This document shows, in pieces, positions 9,160-19,800 of a stretch of 64,000 nt of DNA. The position numbers and the translations under genes are program-made. The notes below the pieces were generated by a model. That model was not told where the DNA came from. It did no database searches and saw nothing but the letters and a program-made list of their open reading frames with translations. The DNA is from an uncultured Paludibaculum sp. (GTDB lineage: Bacteria > Acidobacteriota > Terriglobia > Bryobacterales > Bryobacteraceae), in assembly GCF_963665245.1 (NCBI RefSeq), contig NZ_OY762267.1, forward strand, positions 1,860,001 through 1,924,000, written 5' to 3'. The first letter of the stretch is position 1; the number at the start of each line of letters is the position of its first letter.

Positions 9160-11745
9160 GTGTCCTGGATCACACGCCTGCGCAACGTATTTCGTAAGGA
9201 CGAACTCGACAGCGAGTTGGATGAGGAGCTCCGATTCCACGCCGAACAGCGCGCCGCCGATCTCGGGCTCACTCCGGACGAAGCGCAACGGCGCCTGGGC
9301 AACACCGCGCGCATCGTCGAGGAGAGCCGCGACGCCAAACTGGCGCGCTGGCTGGAGACGGTCCTGCAGGATCTGCGCCTCGCTCTGCGCATCTGGCGCA
9401 AGCGGCCACTGGTCGCCTGTACCGCCATTGCGACCATCGCGCTGGGCGCCGGCATGAACGTCGCCGTCTTCCGGGTGATCTGGAACGTCATGCTGAAGCC
9501 ACTGCCCTACACGCAACCGGAGCGTCTGGCTCAGGTCTGGGTGGAGGACAAAGATCCGCGCCACCCTCCTTACAACACCATGATCGCGAAGTGGCGCGAA
9601 GCCAGCGCGGCGTTCTCCTCATTCGCCACCTACCGCGCATGGAGTGTCACCGTCATCAGCGGAGGCGAGCCGCAGCAGGTGTTCGGAGGGGTGATCTCTC
9701 ACGATTTCTTCGAAACCCTGGGAACGCCGCTGCTGGCCGGCCGGGCCTTCCGCCGTGAGGAGACGCAGCCAGGGGCCGATCACGTGGTGCTGCTGCGCGA
9801 AAGCTACTGGCGGCAGCGCTTCGGCGGCCGCACGTCGGTGCTGGACTCCGAGATCATTGTGGATGGCGGGCCGTGCCGAGTGGTGGGCATTGTACCCGAT
9901 TCATTCCAGGGCACACCGCTGGTACAGGTGGGGCGCGGCGCTGCGGCGCCGATGACCGGAGCCAGGTCTGAGCCCGATCTCTATCTACCCATCTCGCGGG
10001 CCCGGGTAGGCGGCATGAGGGTCCCGCTGATGGCGAACTTTCTCATCGGTCGCCTGAAGCCGGGCGTCACATTGCAGCAGGCGGAACAGGAGCTCACTCG
10101 TCTGGCCTCCGATAAGGACCACCGCCGCATCTGGCTGTCTCCACTGGAAAACGAGGTAGGCTACAAGCTGCGGCCCGCCCTATTTGCGTTGATCGCCGCC
10201 ACAGGCTGCGTTCTGCTCATCGCCTGCGCGAATCTGGCCAACCTGATGCTGGCCCAGGTCGTGATGCGGCGCCGCGAACTGGCCGTGCGCGCCGCTCTGG
10301 GCGCCGGCCGCGGCCGCGTGGTGCGCCAGTTGATCACCGAGGCAATGGCACTCTCCCTATTTGGCGGAGCCTGCGGACTGCTGGTGGCGCGGGTGCTCTA
10401 CGTGGGCATCCTTCGCCTGTATCCCGACACCATCCCACGCGCGGCGGGTGGCGCGCCGGACTGGATGGTGTACCTCTTTGCGCTGACCGTCACAGTGACG
10501 GCCGGGCTGCTCTTCGGTGTGCTCCCCGCCTGGCGCGCGGCCGGCGAAGCGGGCGAGGAGTCGCTGCGCGTGGGCAACGCCTGGATGAGCCGCGGCAGCC
10601 GGCGCTGGTCTGGCGCCGTGGTGGCTCTGCAGTTGGGCCTCACCACCGTGGTGCTCATCTCCGCCGGCCTTCTGCTGCGCACCTTTCTCTCCCTGCGAGC
10701 CGTCGATCTGGGTATCGACCGCGATCACATCGTCACCGCCAGCATCGATCTGCCCGAGGCCCGGTACAAGACCCGCGACGACCGTGCCCGCTTCGGCCGG
10801 GCCTGGCTGGAACGTTTGCGGACAATCCCCGGCGTCACTGCCGCCGGCATCTCCAATTCAATGCCGTTGCGCTATACAACTCTGCTCGATTTGCTGGTCC
10901 GTGTACCCGGAAGCACGGACGAGCAGATGGTGGGTGGACGCGCTGTCGGCGGCGACTACTTTCAAGCACTGGGCATGCGCTGGGCCTCCGGCGGAGCCTT
11001 TGACCAGAACGGTCGCGATCAGTGTGTAGTGAACGAAGCCTTTGTCCGCAAGTTCCTGCACGGCCACGCAGGCCCCGGCTACCAGTTGCCGCAGGGGAAG
11101 CGCACAACCACCATCACCGGCATTGTCCGCGACGTCCACCACCTGGACCTGCGGCAGCCTCCGCAGCCGGAGATGTTCATTCCCTTCTCCAGCTTCCCTC
11201 TGAACCCGGTGGATACGGTGATCCGTTCCCCACTGCCCATGGCACAGATCCTCGAAGCAATGCGGCGCGAGTTGAAATCAGTGGACAGCACCCTGGTGCT
11301 GGGGCGGCCACTGGCTATGCAAGAGGTCGTGGACAGCGAACTGGCACACCCCCGCTTCCAATTGGTGCTGCTGGGCCTGTTCGCAGCGATAGCGCTGGTA
11401 TTGGCGGCGGCCGGAACCTATGGGGTCATCGCCTACAACGTCCGCAGCCGCGTGCCCGAAATGGGCCTGCGCCGGGCACTGGGCGCGGGGACCTTCGATC
11501 TCTTGCGGCTGGTACTGGCCGACGGACTGGCCGCTCCACTCATCGGTATCGCGGCGGGACTCGCCCTGGGTGCCCTTGTCTTGGGCCGGTTGCTCCAGTC
11601 ACTCCTCTACGGTGTCACGCTGCACGACCCGGCGGTCTGGGCTTTCACGGTTGCGACCCTGGTGCTCACAAGCCTGCTGGCTTGCCTGTTACCGGGCCGT
11701 CTGGCCACACGGGTAGAGCCAAGCGTAGCCCTGCGTCAGGAATAA
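9160..11745 (+). CDS. ADOP-type MacB/FtsX-like ABC permease
   Basis: An 861-residue permease starting at a GTG with GAGG upstream. Residues 1-75 are the soluble ADOP prefix (LRNVFRKDELDSELDEEL...). Two MacB_PCD/FtsX units follow. Each has one transmembrane helix, a large extracytoplasmic domain and a group of three helices near LLIACANLANLMLAQ and near the C-terminus. This architecture links to MacB-type exporters that move lipoproteins, peptides or drugs. No ATP-binding subunit is adjacent, which is usual for this acidobacterial family. It is co-transcribed with the PadR gene 13 bp upstream. Confidence 0.92.
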   Translation: MSWITRLRNVFRKDELDSELDEELRFHAEQRAADLGLTPDEAQRRLGNTARIVEESRDAKLARWLETVLQDLRLALRIWRKRPLVACTAIATIALGAGMNVAVFRVIWNVMLKPLPYTQPERLAQVWVEDKDPRHPPYNTMIAKWREASAAFSSFATYRAWSVTVISGGEPQQVFGGVISHDFFETLGTPLLAGRAFRREETQPGADHVVLLRESYWRQRFGGRTSVLDSEIIVDGGPCRVVGIVPDSFQGTPLVQVGRGAAAPMTGARSEPDLYLPISRARVGGMRVPLMANFLIGRLKPGVTLQQAEQELTRLASDKDHRRIWLSPLENEVGYKLRPALFALIAATGCVLLIACANLANLMLAQVVMRRRELAVRAALGAGRGRVVRQLITEAMALSLFGGACGLLVARVLYVGILRLYPDTIPRAAGGAPDWMVYLFALTVTVTAGLLFGVLPAWRAAGEAGEESLRVGNAWMSRGSRRWSGAVVALQLGLTTVVLISAGLLLRTFLSLRAVDLGIDRDHIVTASIDLPEARYKTRDDRARFGRAWLERLRTIPGVTAAGISNSMPLRYTTLLDLLVRVPGSTDEQMVGGRAVGGDYFQALGMRWASGGAFDQNGRDQCVVNEAFVRKFLHGHAGPGYQLPQGKRTTTITGIVRDVHHLDLRQPPQPEMFIPFSSFPLNPVDTVIRSPLPMAQILEAMRRELKSVDSTLVLGRPLAMQEVVDSELAHPRFQLVLLGLFAAIALVLAAAGTYGVIAYNVRSRVPEMGLRRALGAGTFDLLRLVLADGLAAPLIGIAAGLALGALVLGRLLQSLLYGVTLHDPAVWAFTVATLVLTSLLACLLPGRLATRVEPSVALRQE

Positions 11746-11824
11746 CACCTGGACACACGGGCAGCGCGTGCCCACGCTTCAAACCAGCTTATTGTCAGGA
11801 TACAAATGTTAGAAAACAGGCCGC

Positions 11825-12016
11825 TTAGCTGCGCTTCCGGCGCCGGACAAGAACATGTTCGGTTTCGGGTTCGAGTTGTTCCTCGAGTTCTGCGAGTTCA
11901 CGTTCAATAATGGCGCGCTCCAGCGCCTCGTAGTCTTCCTCCGCGGAGCCTGTCCGGCTCTGCTCAAATTGCTCGAGAATCTCGCGTTCCAGTTCCAAAC
12001 GGTCTTTGAGGCTCAT
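11825..12016 (-). CDS. Small charged, probably coiled-coil protein of unknown function
   Basis: A 63-residue protein starting MSLKDRLELEREILEQFEQ. The ATG at 12016 is chosen because AGGAGGG lies 5 bases upstream; a start seven codons earlier would place that sequence inside the gene. The protein is rich in Glu, Leu and Arg with heptad-like spacing (LEREILEQF... ALERAIIERELAELEEQLE) and ends in a basic RRRKRS tail, so a short helical dimer that may contact nucleic acid is plausible. No family is recognised. It stands alone between the ADOP gene and a GH2 gene. Confidence 0.55.
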   Translation of the reverse strand: MSLKDRLELEREILEQFEQSRTGSAEEDYEALERAIIERELAELEEQLEPETEHVLVRRRKRS

Positions 12017-12202
12017 CACGCCCTCCTGGGAAGCCATTCAGCTCCCTCACTTATCAAGACGCTTTTGCACGCATTTTGTTTCGGAAAAGTGAAGGCTCTG
12101 CACGTTTTCCCGTCGGATCGCGTCACCTTCTGAATGGGCGTTAACCCATCCGAGGGGTGCCGCTGCCGGCCAGTAGCAGACAATCAGGTATAAAGGTAAT
12201 CG

Positions 12203-15200
12203 ATGAAACCAATGATTCTGGCCGTTCTGGCACTGGGGTTGACACTCCAGGCGCAGGACTACACCCGAGGCGTCGGCATCTATCCAGGCGACCCCAAACA
12301 GCACTTCGGACCGGTCCTCCGGCCAGACCCCGCTCCCACCCACAACCTGGCGCTGCGCCGCCCGGCGTACCATTCCAGCAGCTATGACTACAACTTGACC
12401 GCGCAACTCGTCACTGACGGCATCAAGGACACGCGCGCTCCGCGGTGGGTAGCGGTTTCCACCAGCCAGCAGGGCTTGCTGAAGAAGAACGAGCGCGAGT
12501 GGCTGCTGGACGGCAATTGGGTCAGCGGTGTGGTGCTGCGCGGCAAGCAGGCCTGGGTTCAATTTGAGATCGGCGGCGACAATGTGCCCGAAGTGGACCG
12601 CATCGAAATCGACGCCAGGCTGGTGGCCCAAGGCGAACCCGAGAACTGGAACTGCACCGTAAGCGGCTCCAACGACGGGCAAACCTGGAAGAATCTTGGC
12701 CAGACCAGCCACATGGCCCGGCCCACTGGGGAAATTCTGCGCTCCGTGAAGTTCGAGCAACCGGCCCGTTCCAGGTTCTATCGAATTCAGTTCCGGAACG
12801 CGCGCGCCACCGCGTGGCAGGCGAACGAGGTGACGTTCTTTCGGAACAACACGCAGGTCCACCTGGGTGGCCCCTGGAACTTCACCAGCGCCTGGAAACC
12901 GGCGGGCGCGGGCCCGGAGTGGGTGTCGGTCGACCTGGGTGTCGAATCGAAGATCGAGCGCGTCGTGCTCACGTGGATTCGACGTGCCGCCGAAGGTTCG
13001 TTGGAAATCTCGCAGGACGGGGACAACTGGCAGGCTGTGCAGCCCTTGCCCGCCACTGGCGGCTCAGCTGATACCATCCGTCTCCCCCAGCCCGTCCAGG
13101 CGCGCTACGTGCGGCTGCGGCTCACCAAACCGGCCACGGCAGAGGGGTACCTCCTGAGCGAGTTCGAGGTCTTCGGCACCGGCGGACTGGCACCTCAACC
13201 CAAGCCGGCTCCCGCCGCGCGGGCCGATGGGCGCCTCGATCTGACCGGCGGCGCCTGGCGCGTGCAACGCGATTCCCTGGTCCAGGGCAACGGCCCCGTA
13301 CTCTCGCAGCCCGGATACCGCGACGCCGATTGGGTCGTCGCCACGGTCCCCGGCACCGTCCTCACCAGCTACTACAACGCCGGCGCCCTGCCCGACCCCA
13401 ACTTCGGCGACAACCAACTGATGATCTCCGACTCGTTCTTTCACGCCGATTTCTGGTACCGCAACGAGTTCGTCGCACCGGCCACACCGGCCGGCCGCAA
13501 CGTCTGGCTGAATCTCGACGGCATCAACTGGAAGGCCGAGGTCTACCTCAACGGCACTCGTCTCGGGCGAGTGGAAGGCGGGTTCCTGCGGGGCCGTTTC
13601 GACATCTCGGAGCTCGTGCGGCGCGGAGCGCGAAATGCCGTCGCCATTCGCATCGAGAAACTGGCCCACCCCGGCAGCATCAAGGAGAAGACCTACGAGA
13701 GCCCCGACAAGAACGGCGGCGTCCCAGGTGCCGACAACCCGACCTATCATGCCGCCATCGGCTGGGACTGGATCCCCACCATCCGCGGAAGGGATACCGG
13801 CATCTGGAACAACGTCTATCTGACTACCAGCGGCGCGGTCACCCTCGAAAACCCGTTCGTGACAACAACCCTGCCGCTGCCGGACACCAGCCGGGCCGAC
13901 GTTGCCATGGAGGTGACTTTGCACAATCACTCCGCCGCGGCTGTGAGCGGAGTCCTCAGCGGCCACTTCGGAGAGGTGCCGGTCAACGTGAAGGTGACCG
14001 TCCCTGCCGGAGGCGAACAACGGGTAAAGATGGATCCCTCCACCCACCCTGTCCTGCGCCTCCAGAACCCGAAGCTGTGGTGGCCCACCGGCTATGGCCA
14101 GCCGGACCTCTACCCCGTGGCCCTACGGTTTGAGACCGCCGGCGGAGCACTTTCGGACGAGAAGTCGTTCCAGGCCGGCGTCCGCCAATTCACCTACAGT
14201 GAGGACGGCGGCGCGCTACGCATGTGGATCAACGGCCGGCGCTTCATCCCACGCGGCGGCAACTGGGGCTTCGGCGAGTCGATGTTGCGCTATCGCGGGC
14301 GGGAGTACGACGCCGCCGTCCGCTATCACCGCGAAATGAACTTCACCATGATCCGCAACTGGGTGGGCCAGATTGGAGAAGACGAGTTCTACGAGGCGTG
14401 CGACCGCCACGGCATCGTGGTCTGGCAGGACTTCTGGCTGGCCAATCCGTGGGACGGCCCGGATCCCGACAACAACTCGATGTTCCTTTCGAATGTGAAG
14501 GATACGGTCCTGCGGATTCGAAATCACGCCTCCGTGGGGTTGTACTGCGGGCGCAACGAGGGCTTCCCGCCCAAACCAATCGACGACGGCATCCGCGCGG
14601 CCCTCGACACCCTGCACCCTGGCATTCACTACATCTCCAGCTCGGCCGACGATGTCGTCAGCGGCCACGGCCCTTACCAGGCGATGCCGCTAAAGTCCTA
14701 CTTCACTGAGCGCGCAACGCCCAAGTTCCACAGCGAAATGGGTATGCCCAATATCGTGGGCATGGACAGCCTGCGCCAGATGATGCCGGAATCCGGCATG
14801 TGGCCGCAGGGCCGCATGTGGGGTCTCCACGACTTCTGCCTTACCGGCGCGCAGGGCGGCGCGTCCTTCCTGGGCCGCATCGAGAACAGCTATGGCGGCG
14901 CGAAGAACATTGCGGAATGGATCGAACTCGCCCAATTCGTCAACTACGAAGGACATCGTGCGATGTTTGAGGCCCAGAGCAAATACCGCATGGGCCTTTT
15001 GATCTGGATGAGCCATCCAACGTGGCCATCATTTGTATGGCAAACATACGACTATTATCTGGAACCCGGTGCCGCCTATTTCGGAAGCAAGAAGGCATCG
15101 GAGCCGCTCCACATCCAGTGGAACCCGGCCACCGACATGGTCGAAGTTGTGAACTACAGCGCCGGCAGCCAGCAGGGATTGTCAGCGCGGCTACAGATCT

Positions 15201-15721
15201 TCAACCTGGATGGCACCTCGAAATGGACGAAGACAGTGGCCGTGGACTCCAGCGAAGACAGCACCGTGATGGTAGCAAAGATGGAGTATCCGGCCGATCT
15301 CTCCACAGTGCACTTCCTGCGCCTCGAACTGTCAAAAGACAGCCGCCTGGTCTCTCGGAACGTCTACTGGCGCGGGCTTCAGGACGCGGATTTTAAGGCC
15401 TTGCGAGAACTGCCGAAAGTGCGGCTGGCCTCATCTACCAGCGTGCGGCGCGAAGGAGATGTATGGCATATGTCCACTCAGGTGCATAACATCTCGACGG
15501 CCCCCGCGCTGATGGTGCGGGCGAAGGCGGTGCGGTCCACCAGCGGTGACCGCATCCTGCCCGTTGTGTATGACGACAATTACATTGCCCTGATGCCGGG
15601 CGAGTCTCAAACCATCGTCACCGAAGTGCGCGATGCCGACACCCGCGGCGAGGCCCCGCGCATCCTGATTGAGGGCTACAACGTTTCGGAAGTGATAGCC
15701 GAGCGGGCCGGTGGACAATAA
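12203..15721 (+). CDS. Secreted GH2 enzyme with two discoidin-like modules, exo-beta-glucosaminidase/mannosidase type
   Basis: A 1172-residue protein with a signal peptide (residues 1-18) and AAAGGT upstream of the ATG. Two F5/8 type C (discoidin)-like modules occupy roughly residues 45-185 and 205-325. The GH2 jelly roll, Ig-like domain and TIM barrel follow from about 345. The likely acid/base is E786 in YCGRNEGFPP and the likely nucleophile E845 in KFHSEMGMPN. Both contexts, and WQDFWLANPWDGPDPD before them, resemble exo-beta-D-glucosaminidases and beta-mannosidase-like GH2 enzymes. The discoidin modules probably bind glycans. Chitosan- or mannan-derived substrates are plausible but unproven. 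Confidence 0.88.
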   Translation: MKPMILAVLALGLTLQAQDYTRGVGIYPGDPKQHFGPVLRPDPAPTHNLALRRPAYHSSSYDYNLTAQLVTDGIKDTRAPRWVAVSTSQQGLLKKNEREWLLDGNWVSGVVLRGKQAWVQFEIGGDNVPEVDRIEIDARLVAQGEPENWNCTVSGSNDGQTWKNLGQTSHMARPTGEILRSVKFEQPARSRFYRIQFRNARATAWQANEVTFFRNNTQVHLGGPWNFTSAWKPAGAGPEWVSVDLGVESKIERVVLTWIRRAAEGSLEISQDGDNWQAVQPLPATGGSADTIRLPQPVQARYVRLRLTKPATAEGYLLSEFEVFGTGGLAPQPKPAPAARADGRLDLTGGAWRVQRDSLVQGNGPVLSQPGYRDADWVVATVPGTVLTSYYNAGALPDPNFGDNQLMISDSFFHADFWYRNEFVAPATPAGRNVWLNLDGINWKAEVYLNGTRLGRVEGGFLRGRFDISELVRRGARNAVAIRIEKLAHPGSIKEKTYESPDKNGGVPGADNPTYHAAIGWDWIPTIRGRDTGIWNNVYLTTSGAVTLENPFVTTTLPLPDTSRADVAMEVTLHNHSAAAVSGVLSGHFGEVPVNVKVTVPAGGEQRVKMDPSTHPVLRLQNPKLWWPTGYGQPDLYPVALRFETAGGALSDEKSFQAGVRQFTYSEDGGALRMWINGRRFIPRGGNWGFGESMLRYRGREYDAAVRYHREMNFTMIRNWVGQIGEDEFYEACDRHGIVVWQDFWLANPWDGPDPDNNSMFLSNVKDTVLRIRNHASVGLYCGRNEGFPPKPIDDGIRAALDTLHPGIHYISSSADDVVSGHGPYQAMPLKSYFTERATPKFHSEMGMPNIVGMDSLRQMMPESGMWPQGRMWGLHDFCLTGAQGGASFLGRIENSYGGAKNIAEWIELAQFVNYEGHRAMFEAQSKYRMGLLIWMSHPTWPSFVWQTYDYYLEPGAAYFGSKKASEPLHIQWNPATDMVEVVNYSAGSQQGLSARLQIFNLDGTSKWTKTVAVDSSEDSTVMVAKMEYPADLSTVHFLRLELSKDSRLVSRNVYWRGLQDADFKALRELPKVRLASSTSVRREGDVWHMSTQVHNISTAPALMVRAKAVRSTSGDRILPVVYDDNYIALMPGESQTIVTEVRDADTRGEAPRILIEGYNVSEVIAERAGGQ

Positions 15722-15753
15722 TCCGCACGCCTTCCGGCCGCTATGCTAATTGT

Positions 15754-15784
15754 CGCGGAGGGGCGCGGGGTGCTGCGCTCCGCG
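15754..15784 (+). terminator. GC-rich hairpin after the GH2 gene
   Basis: CGCGGAG (15754-15760) pairs perfectly with CTCCGCG (15778-15784) around a 17-base loop, 33 bp after the GH2 stop. There is no following T-run, so it is at best a weak or factor-dependent terminator. Confidence 0.3.
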
Positions 15785-15889
15785 CCATAACAGTCCTCTT
15801 CACTAATCTCCACTGCGGCGCTTCCGTTATTCGTCCGGTCGGCAGCCAGCCTTGACCTGATGTTTGCTTCTATGATATGAAGTATTGCA

Positions 15890-16165
15890 ATGGCGGATCC
15901 AAAACCTACCAAAATTGAGAAGGCCCTAGACTTCAAGGCCAAGTATCAATCTCTCATGAACGAAGCCCGGGACGAGGCCATCGCCTCCATCCACGGACAA
16001 ATTGAGACTCTCAAAGAGCTCGGCTTCACCTTCGAGCTCGTAGAGGCAGGGGGCAGAACCTCCTCAAGGGCCGCAAGGTCCGGAGAGAAGAAGCAGCGCA
16101 CGTGTAAGATCTGCGGAAAGACCGGACACAACGCCAGAACTTGTCCGCAGAAACCAAAGGCATAA
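15890..16165 (+). CDS. Small zinc-knuckle (CCHC) protein
   Basis: A 91-residue protein. Residues 1-50 are helical and charged (KIEKALDFKAKYQSLMNEAR...), then a Ser/Arg/Gly-rich linker leads to a C-terminal CKICGKTGHNARTCP. That is an exact C-x2-C-x4-H-x4-C zinc knuckle, the fold used by retroviral nucleocapsid and many eukaryotic RNA-binding proteins. Bacterial CCHC knuckles are uncommon. Single-stranded nucleic-acid binding is inferred from the motif. The gene is single, with a strong intrinsic terminator 23 bp after its stop, which supports it as a real, separately expressed unit. Confidence 0.8.
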   Translation: MADPKPTKIEKALDFKAKYQSLMNEARDEAIASIHGQIETLKELGFTFELVEAGGRTSSRAARSGEKKQRTCKICGKTGHNARTCPQKPKA

Positions 16166-16188
16166 TTAGGGATCTAAGATATACAAAG

Positions 16189-16227
16189 TCCCGCCATGTG
16201 CAGCCCTGCGCATGGCGGGATTTTTTT
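16189..16227 (+). terminator. Strong rho-independent terminator
   Basis: TCCCGCCATG (16189-16198) pairs perfectly with CATGGCGGGA (16211-16220), followed directly by seven T residues (16221-16227). It ends the zinc-knuckle gene transcript and is the clearest intrinsic terminator in the window. Confidence 0.9.
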
Positions 16228-16896
16228 GTCCTGGCAAGCTCCGCGAAGATCTCAGGTGTGACTCCCTCCCCACGGAACCCACAACGCGCCCGCAAAATAC
16301 TGTACTAGTTTGGGTGAATATGTCCACCCACTGACCCAACCGGCCGTTCATTTTACTATCTTTCGATATCTTTCGCTCCTCGAATTGATGACCCTTCCCC
16401 CTGGTCCGTTTGTCCTTCGAATCGCCGTACCTACGGCACGCAGAGCAACGCCCACTGCGTCGCGGCGTGTCTCGTTGAGGCTGGAATAGTGGCTGGCCCG
16501 GGCTGGATCTCTTCGGACCCGGGCCTCGCGGACCATTTTCAGACGACCGCATTCAGATTCATTTGCCGATGCGATGTTCGCGCGCACGGCGGCTCTCCTG
16601 GCGGTTATCTCATTTATATTTCTTGATCAAGATTTTACGATCGCAGCAATGTGCGCTCACTGGACAAGGACAAATATGTTCGCAATCGCATCGGCAGTCG
16701 GCCTCTGCCTGATGATCCCAGGGTGCATCTGAGTAATTTGGAAATATCCGCAATATTGGTCGGATCCAGCCACAACAAGGGCCCCGGCCAGGCACCGAGG
16801 TCGAAGGCTGTCAACCTTTTCAACTGCAATGCAATCGGCCCGGCCGCATCCATTGGGATACAGCCGGGCCGCCGGAAATCACCGGAATCAGTTGGG
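16228..16896. other. Intergenic stretch with no recognised gene
   Basis: About 670 bp between the terminator and the 3' end of the Ig-repeat gene. Open frames here have no ribosome sites, no family resemblance and skewed composition. I see no RNA gene or repeat. Confidence 0.6.
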
Positions 16897-19800
16897 TTAG
16901 CGGGGGGTGACCGGAACCGATGTGAAGCTGAGCGTCGGACTGAAGCGGAGGCCCAGCGAAACCGTTCCCGTGTTCTGGTTATTGACGAACTCAACGGTCC
17001 CGCGCCGGCCGTTCAGAATGGGGAAGCGCACGGGCAGCGAGAAGGATATGTGTCCGTTCGCGCCCATGGAAACGACGTCGCGCGTGATTTCGTTACCGCT
17101 GTCATCCCGCAGAATCGCAGTCAATGTGCCCGCGGTATCGAGGTTCACCAGCGCTACTCCAGTGGAGAAACTGGAAGTGTGGTCATAGGGAATTAGAACA
17201 TTTGTGGGGTATTTCGTTTCGAGCGGAGACGTCCCTTCGGAATCGCGGCCATCTCCTCCACGCTGGCGGAAGATGGCATATCCGGAGAGCGTGGCGGCGC
17301 TGCGTACATCCGCCCAGCCCACGGTCGTGGTGGAGATCGCCGCCTCCGATTCGATCTGGAGCAAGCCGTTGGCGGGGATGGTGCGATCCACCACCGCCGC
17401 GGTCGTTGTGATCGACGAGCCGGACTGTGTCACCGTCAGCGGCAGGATCAGTGGCGTGCCGTCCTCCGCCATGAGGTTCACCCGCACCTGGGCGGGTGAG
17501 GAGCCGGGATTCAGCAGCACGATGGTTGTCTTCCAATCGGCCCCAGTAGCGAGTTGGGCGATGATGCCCGCGCGCGGTAGCACGGTCCCGGAGTTGATCG
17601 TCAGCGTGAACGGCGCCGAGGAGGAAAGCCCGGCACCGTCGAGAATCTTCACCACGAACTGATACTGGCCCTGCGTCGACGGGACGCCGGTGAGAGCACC
17701 GCTGGTGGCAAGGGACAGGCCAGGAGGCATCGCTCCGGACACAACGCTCCAGTTGTATGGACCCGTCCCGCCGTTGGCTCCGAATGTCAGGAAGTAACTC
17801 GATCCGACACTGCCATCCGGCAACGGCGAGGGCGTCGTGATGGTGACGCCGCCATTGATCGTAAGCGTGTACGACTGTGTAGTGCTTGCACCGGTCGCGT
17901 CTGCCAGCCGGACGACAAAGACATAGGTGCCGCCCGATGTCGGAGTGCCGCTGATGGTGCCAACCGTGGAGAAGACCATGCCCGTCGGCAGGCTGCCCGA
18001 GGAAATCGACCAACTGTAGGGTGCTGTGCCGCCCCCTCCCGACAGGGTCTGCGAGTAGAAGACGTTCACCGAACCCGTGGGCAGTGGAGAGGGCGTGTTG
18101 ATCTGGATCGTGGACCCGATCGAGATCGTATACAACTGCAATGCCGCCGTCCCCACGCTATCAACCACCCGGATGGTAAACACGAATGACCCGCTGGAAA
18201 TGGGCGTTCCGCTCAGATTCCCGCCCGAGGCTATATTGATCCCCGAAGGCAGCGTGCCCGAAAACAGGGAGAAGATGTAAGGTGCCGTACCGCCCGAAGC
18301 CGTCAGCGTCTGGGAATAGAACACACCCAGCGATCCGCCCGGTAACGAGGACGGACTGATGGTCAGCCCGGAAACCACGGCGCCAATGGCAACTGTGAAA
18401 CTGCCGGTCACCGACGCCCCCGTCGAATCCTGGACGCGAACCGTGAACGTCGAAGTGCCGACGGTCAAGGGGATGCCGGCCAGCAGTCCGCCGGTGTTGA
18501 GCTGCAAGCCGCTGGGGAGCGTGCCGGCTTGCAGGGAGAAGATGTAGGGAGGCGTTCCGCCTGATGCGCCCAGCGTCTGCGAGTACGCGCTGCCCACATT
18601 GCCGGAAGGCAGCGTCGACGACGAAGTAATCGTCAGTCCGGAGCCCACGGTCAGAGAAAAGACGCCCTGCACGGACGCCCCGGCATGGTCGGTCAGAAGA
18701 ATGCTGAACGAATACGTGCCGGCCATGGTAGGTGTTCCGCTGATCATGCCGTTGGTATTCAGAAGGAGCCCCGGGGGGATTGAGCCGCCCGAGAATGTCC
18801 AGATGTAGGGAGACGTTCCGCCGGAACCGGCCATCGTGACGGAGTACGGCTGGTTGAGCGGCGCAACCGGCAGAGGGGAAGAGGTCGTAATGGTCAGCCC
18901 GGACCCGCTCAGCGCCACGGTGATACTCATCGACTTTGTGGTGGTAGTGCTGGATGCATCCGTGGCTCTGACGGAGAAGGTGTAGGTGCCCACCGTGGTC
19001 GGTGTGCCCGTGACGGCGCCGGCAGTCGACAGCGTCAGTCCTGGAGGCAAAACACCGTCAGTCACGAGCCAACTATAAGGCGCCGTGCCCCCGCTGGCCG
19101 CCAGAGCCTGCGAGTAGGCGACGCCCTGGGTGCCGCCGGGCAGGATCGACGGCGAATCGATATTGAAGCCCGCTGTGCCAGTGGTGATTGTCAGCTCTTT
19201 CGTGGCGGTGAGACCCCCGCCATCCATGACGAGGACGGTGAAGGTCGAAGTGCCTGCTACGGTCGGAGTCCCTGAAACGACACCAGTCGTGGAGAGTGAC
19301 AGACCCGTCGGCAGCGATCCGCTCACCACGCCGAACGTAAAGGGAGCCGTGCCACCGGTGACGGTCAGAGTCTGGGAGTAGGCCGTGTTCAGCGGGGCAT
19401 TCGGCAGGGGCGACGAGGTCGTAATGGCCAGCGTTGACCCGACCGACAGGTTGAACGACTGCAGGGAGAAGCCCGACGCCGCATCCGTGACACGAGTCAC
19501 AAAGTTGAAGGTACCGGCCGTGGTGGGCGTACCCGAGAGAAGGCCGGTGGTCGACAGAGTCAGTCCCGTCGGCATCGAACCGCCGGCCAAGCTCCAGTTG
19601 TAGGGAGATGAGCCGCCGGACACCGACAGAATCTGACTGTAGGCTAGCCCCGGCGTCGCCGCGGGCAGCGCACTGGGCGTGGTGATTTGCAGCGCCGGGA
19701 GAATCGAGATGCTCAACGGAAGCGTCGCCGGCGTGGCGGTCGCATCCACCACACGAGCGAAGAACGTACTGGCCCCAGGCGTGGTGGGCGTGCCGGAGAT

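Noticed and set aside
16651..17196. Plus-strand open frame of 181 codons
   Set aside because: It lies largely antisense to the end of the Ig-repeat gene, with no ribosome site or family motif; a shadow frame of GC-rich DNA.
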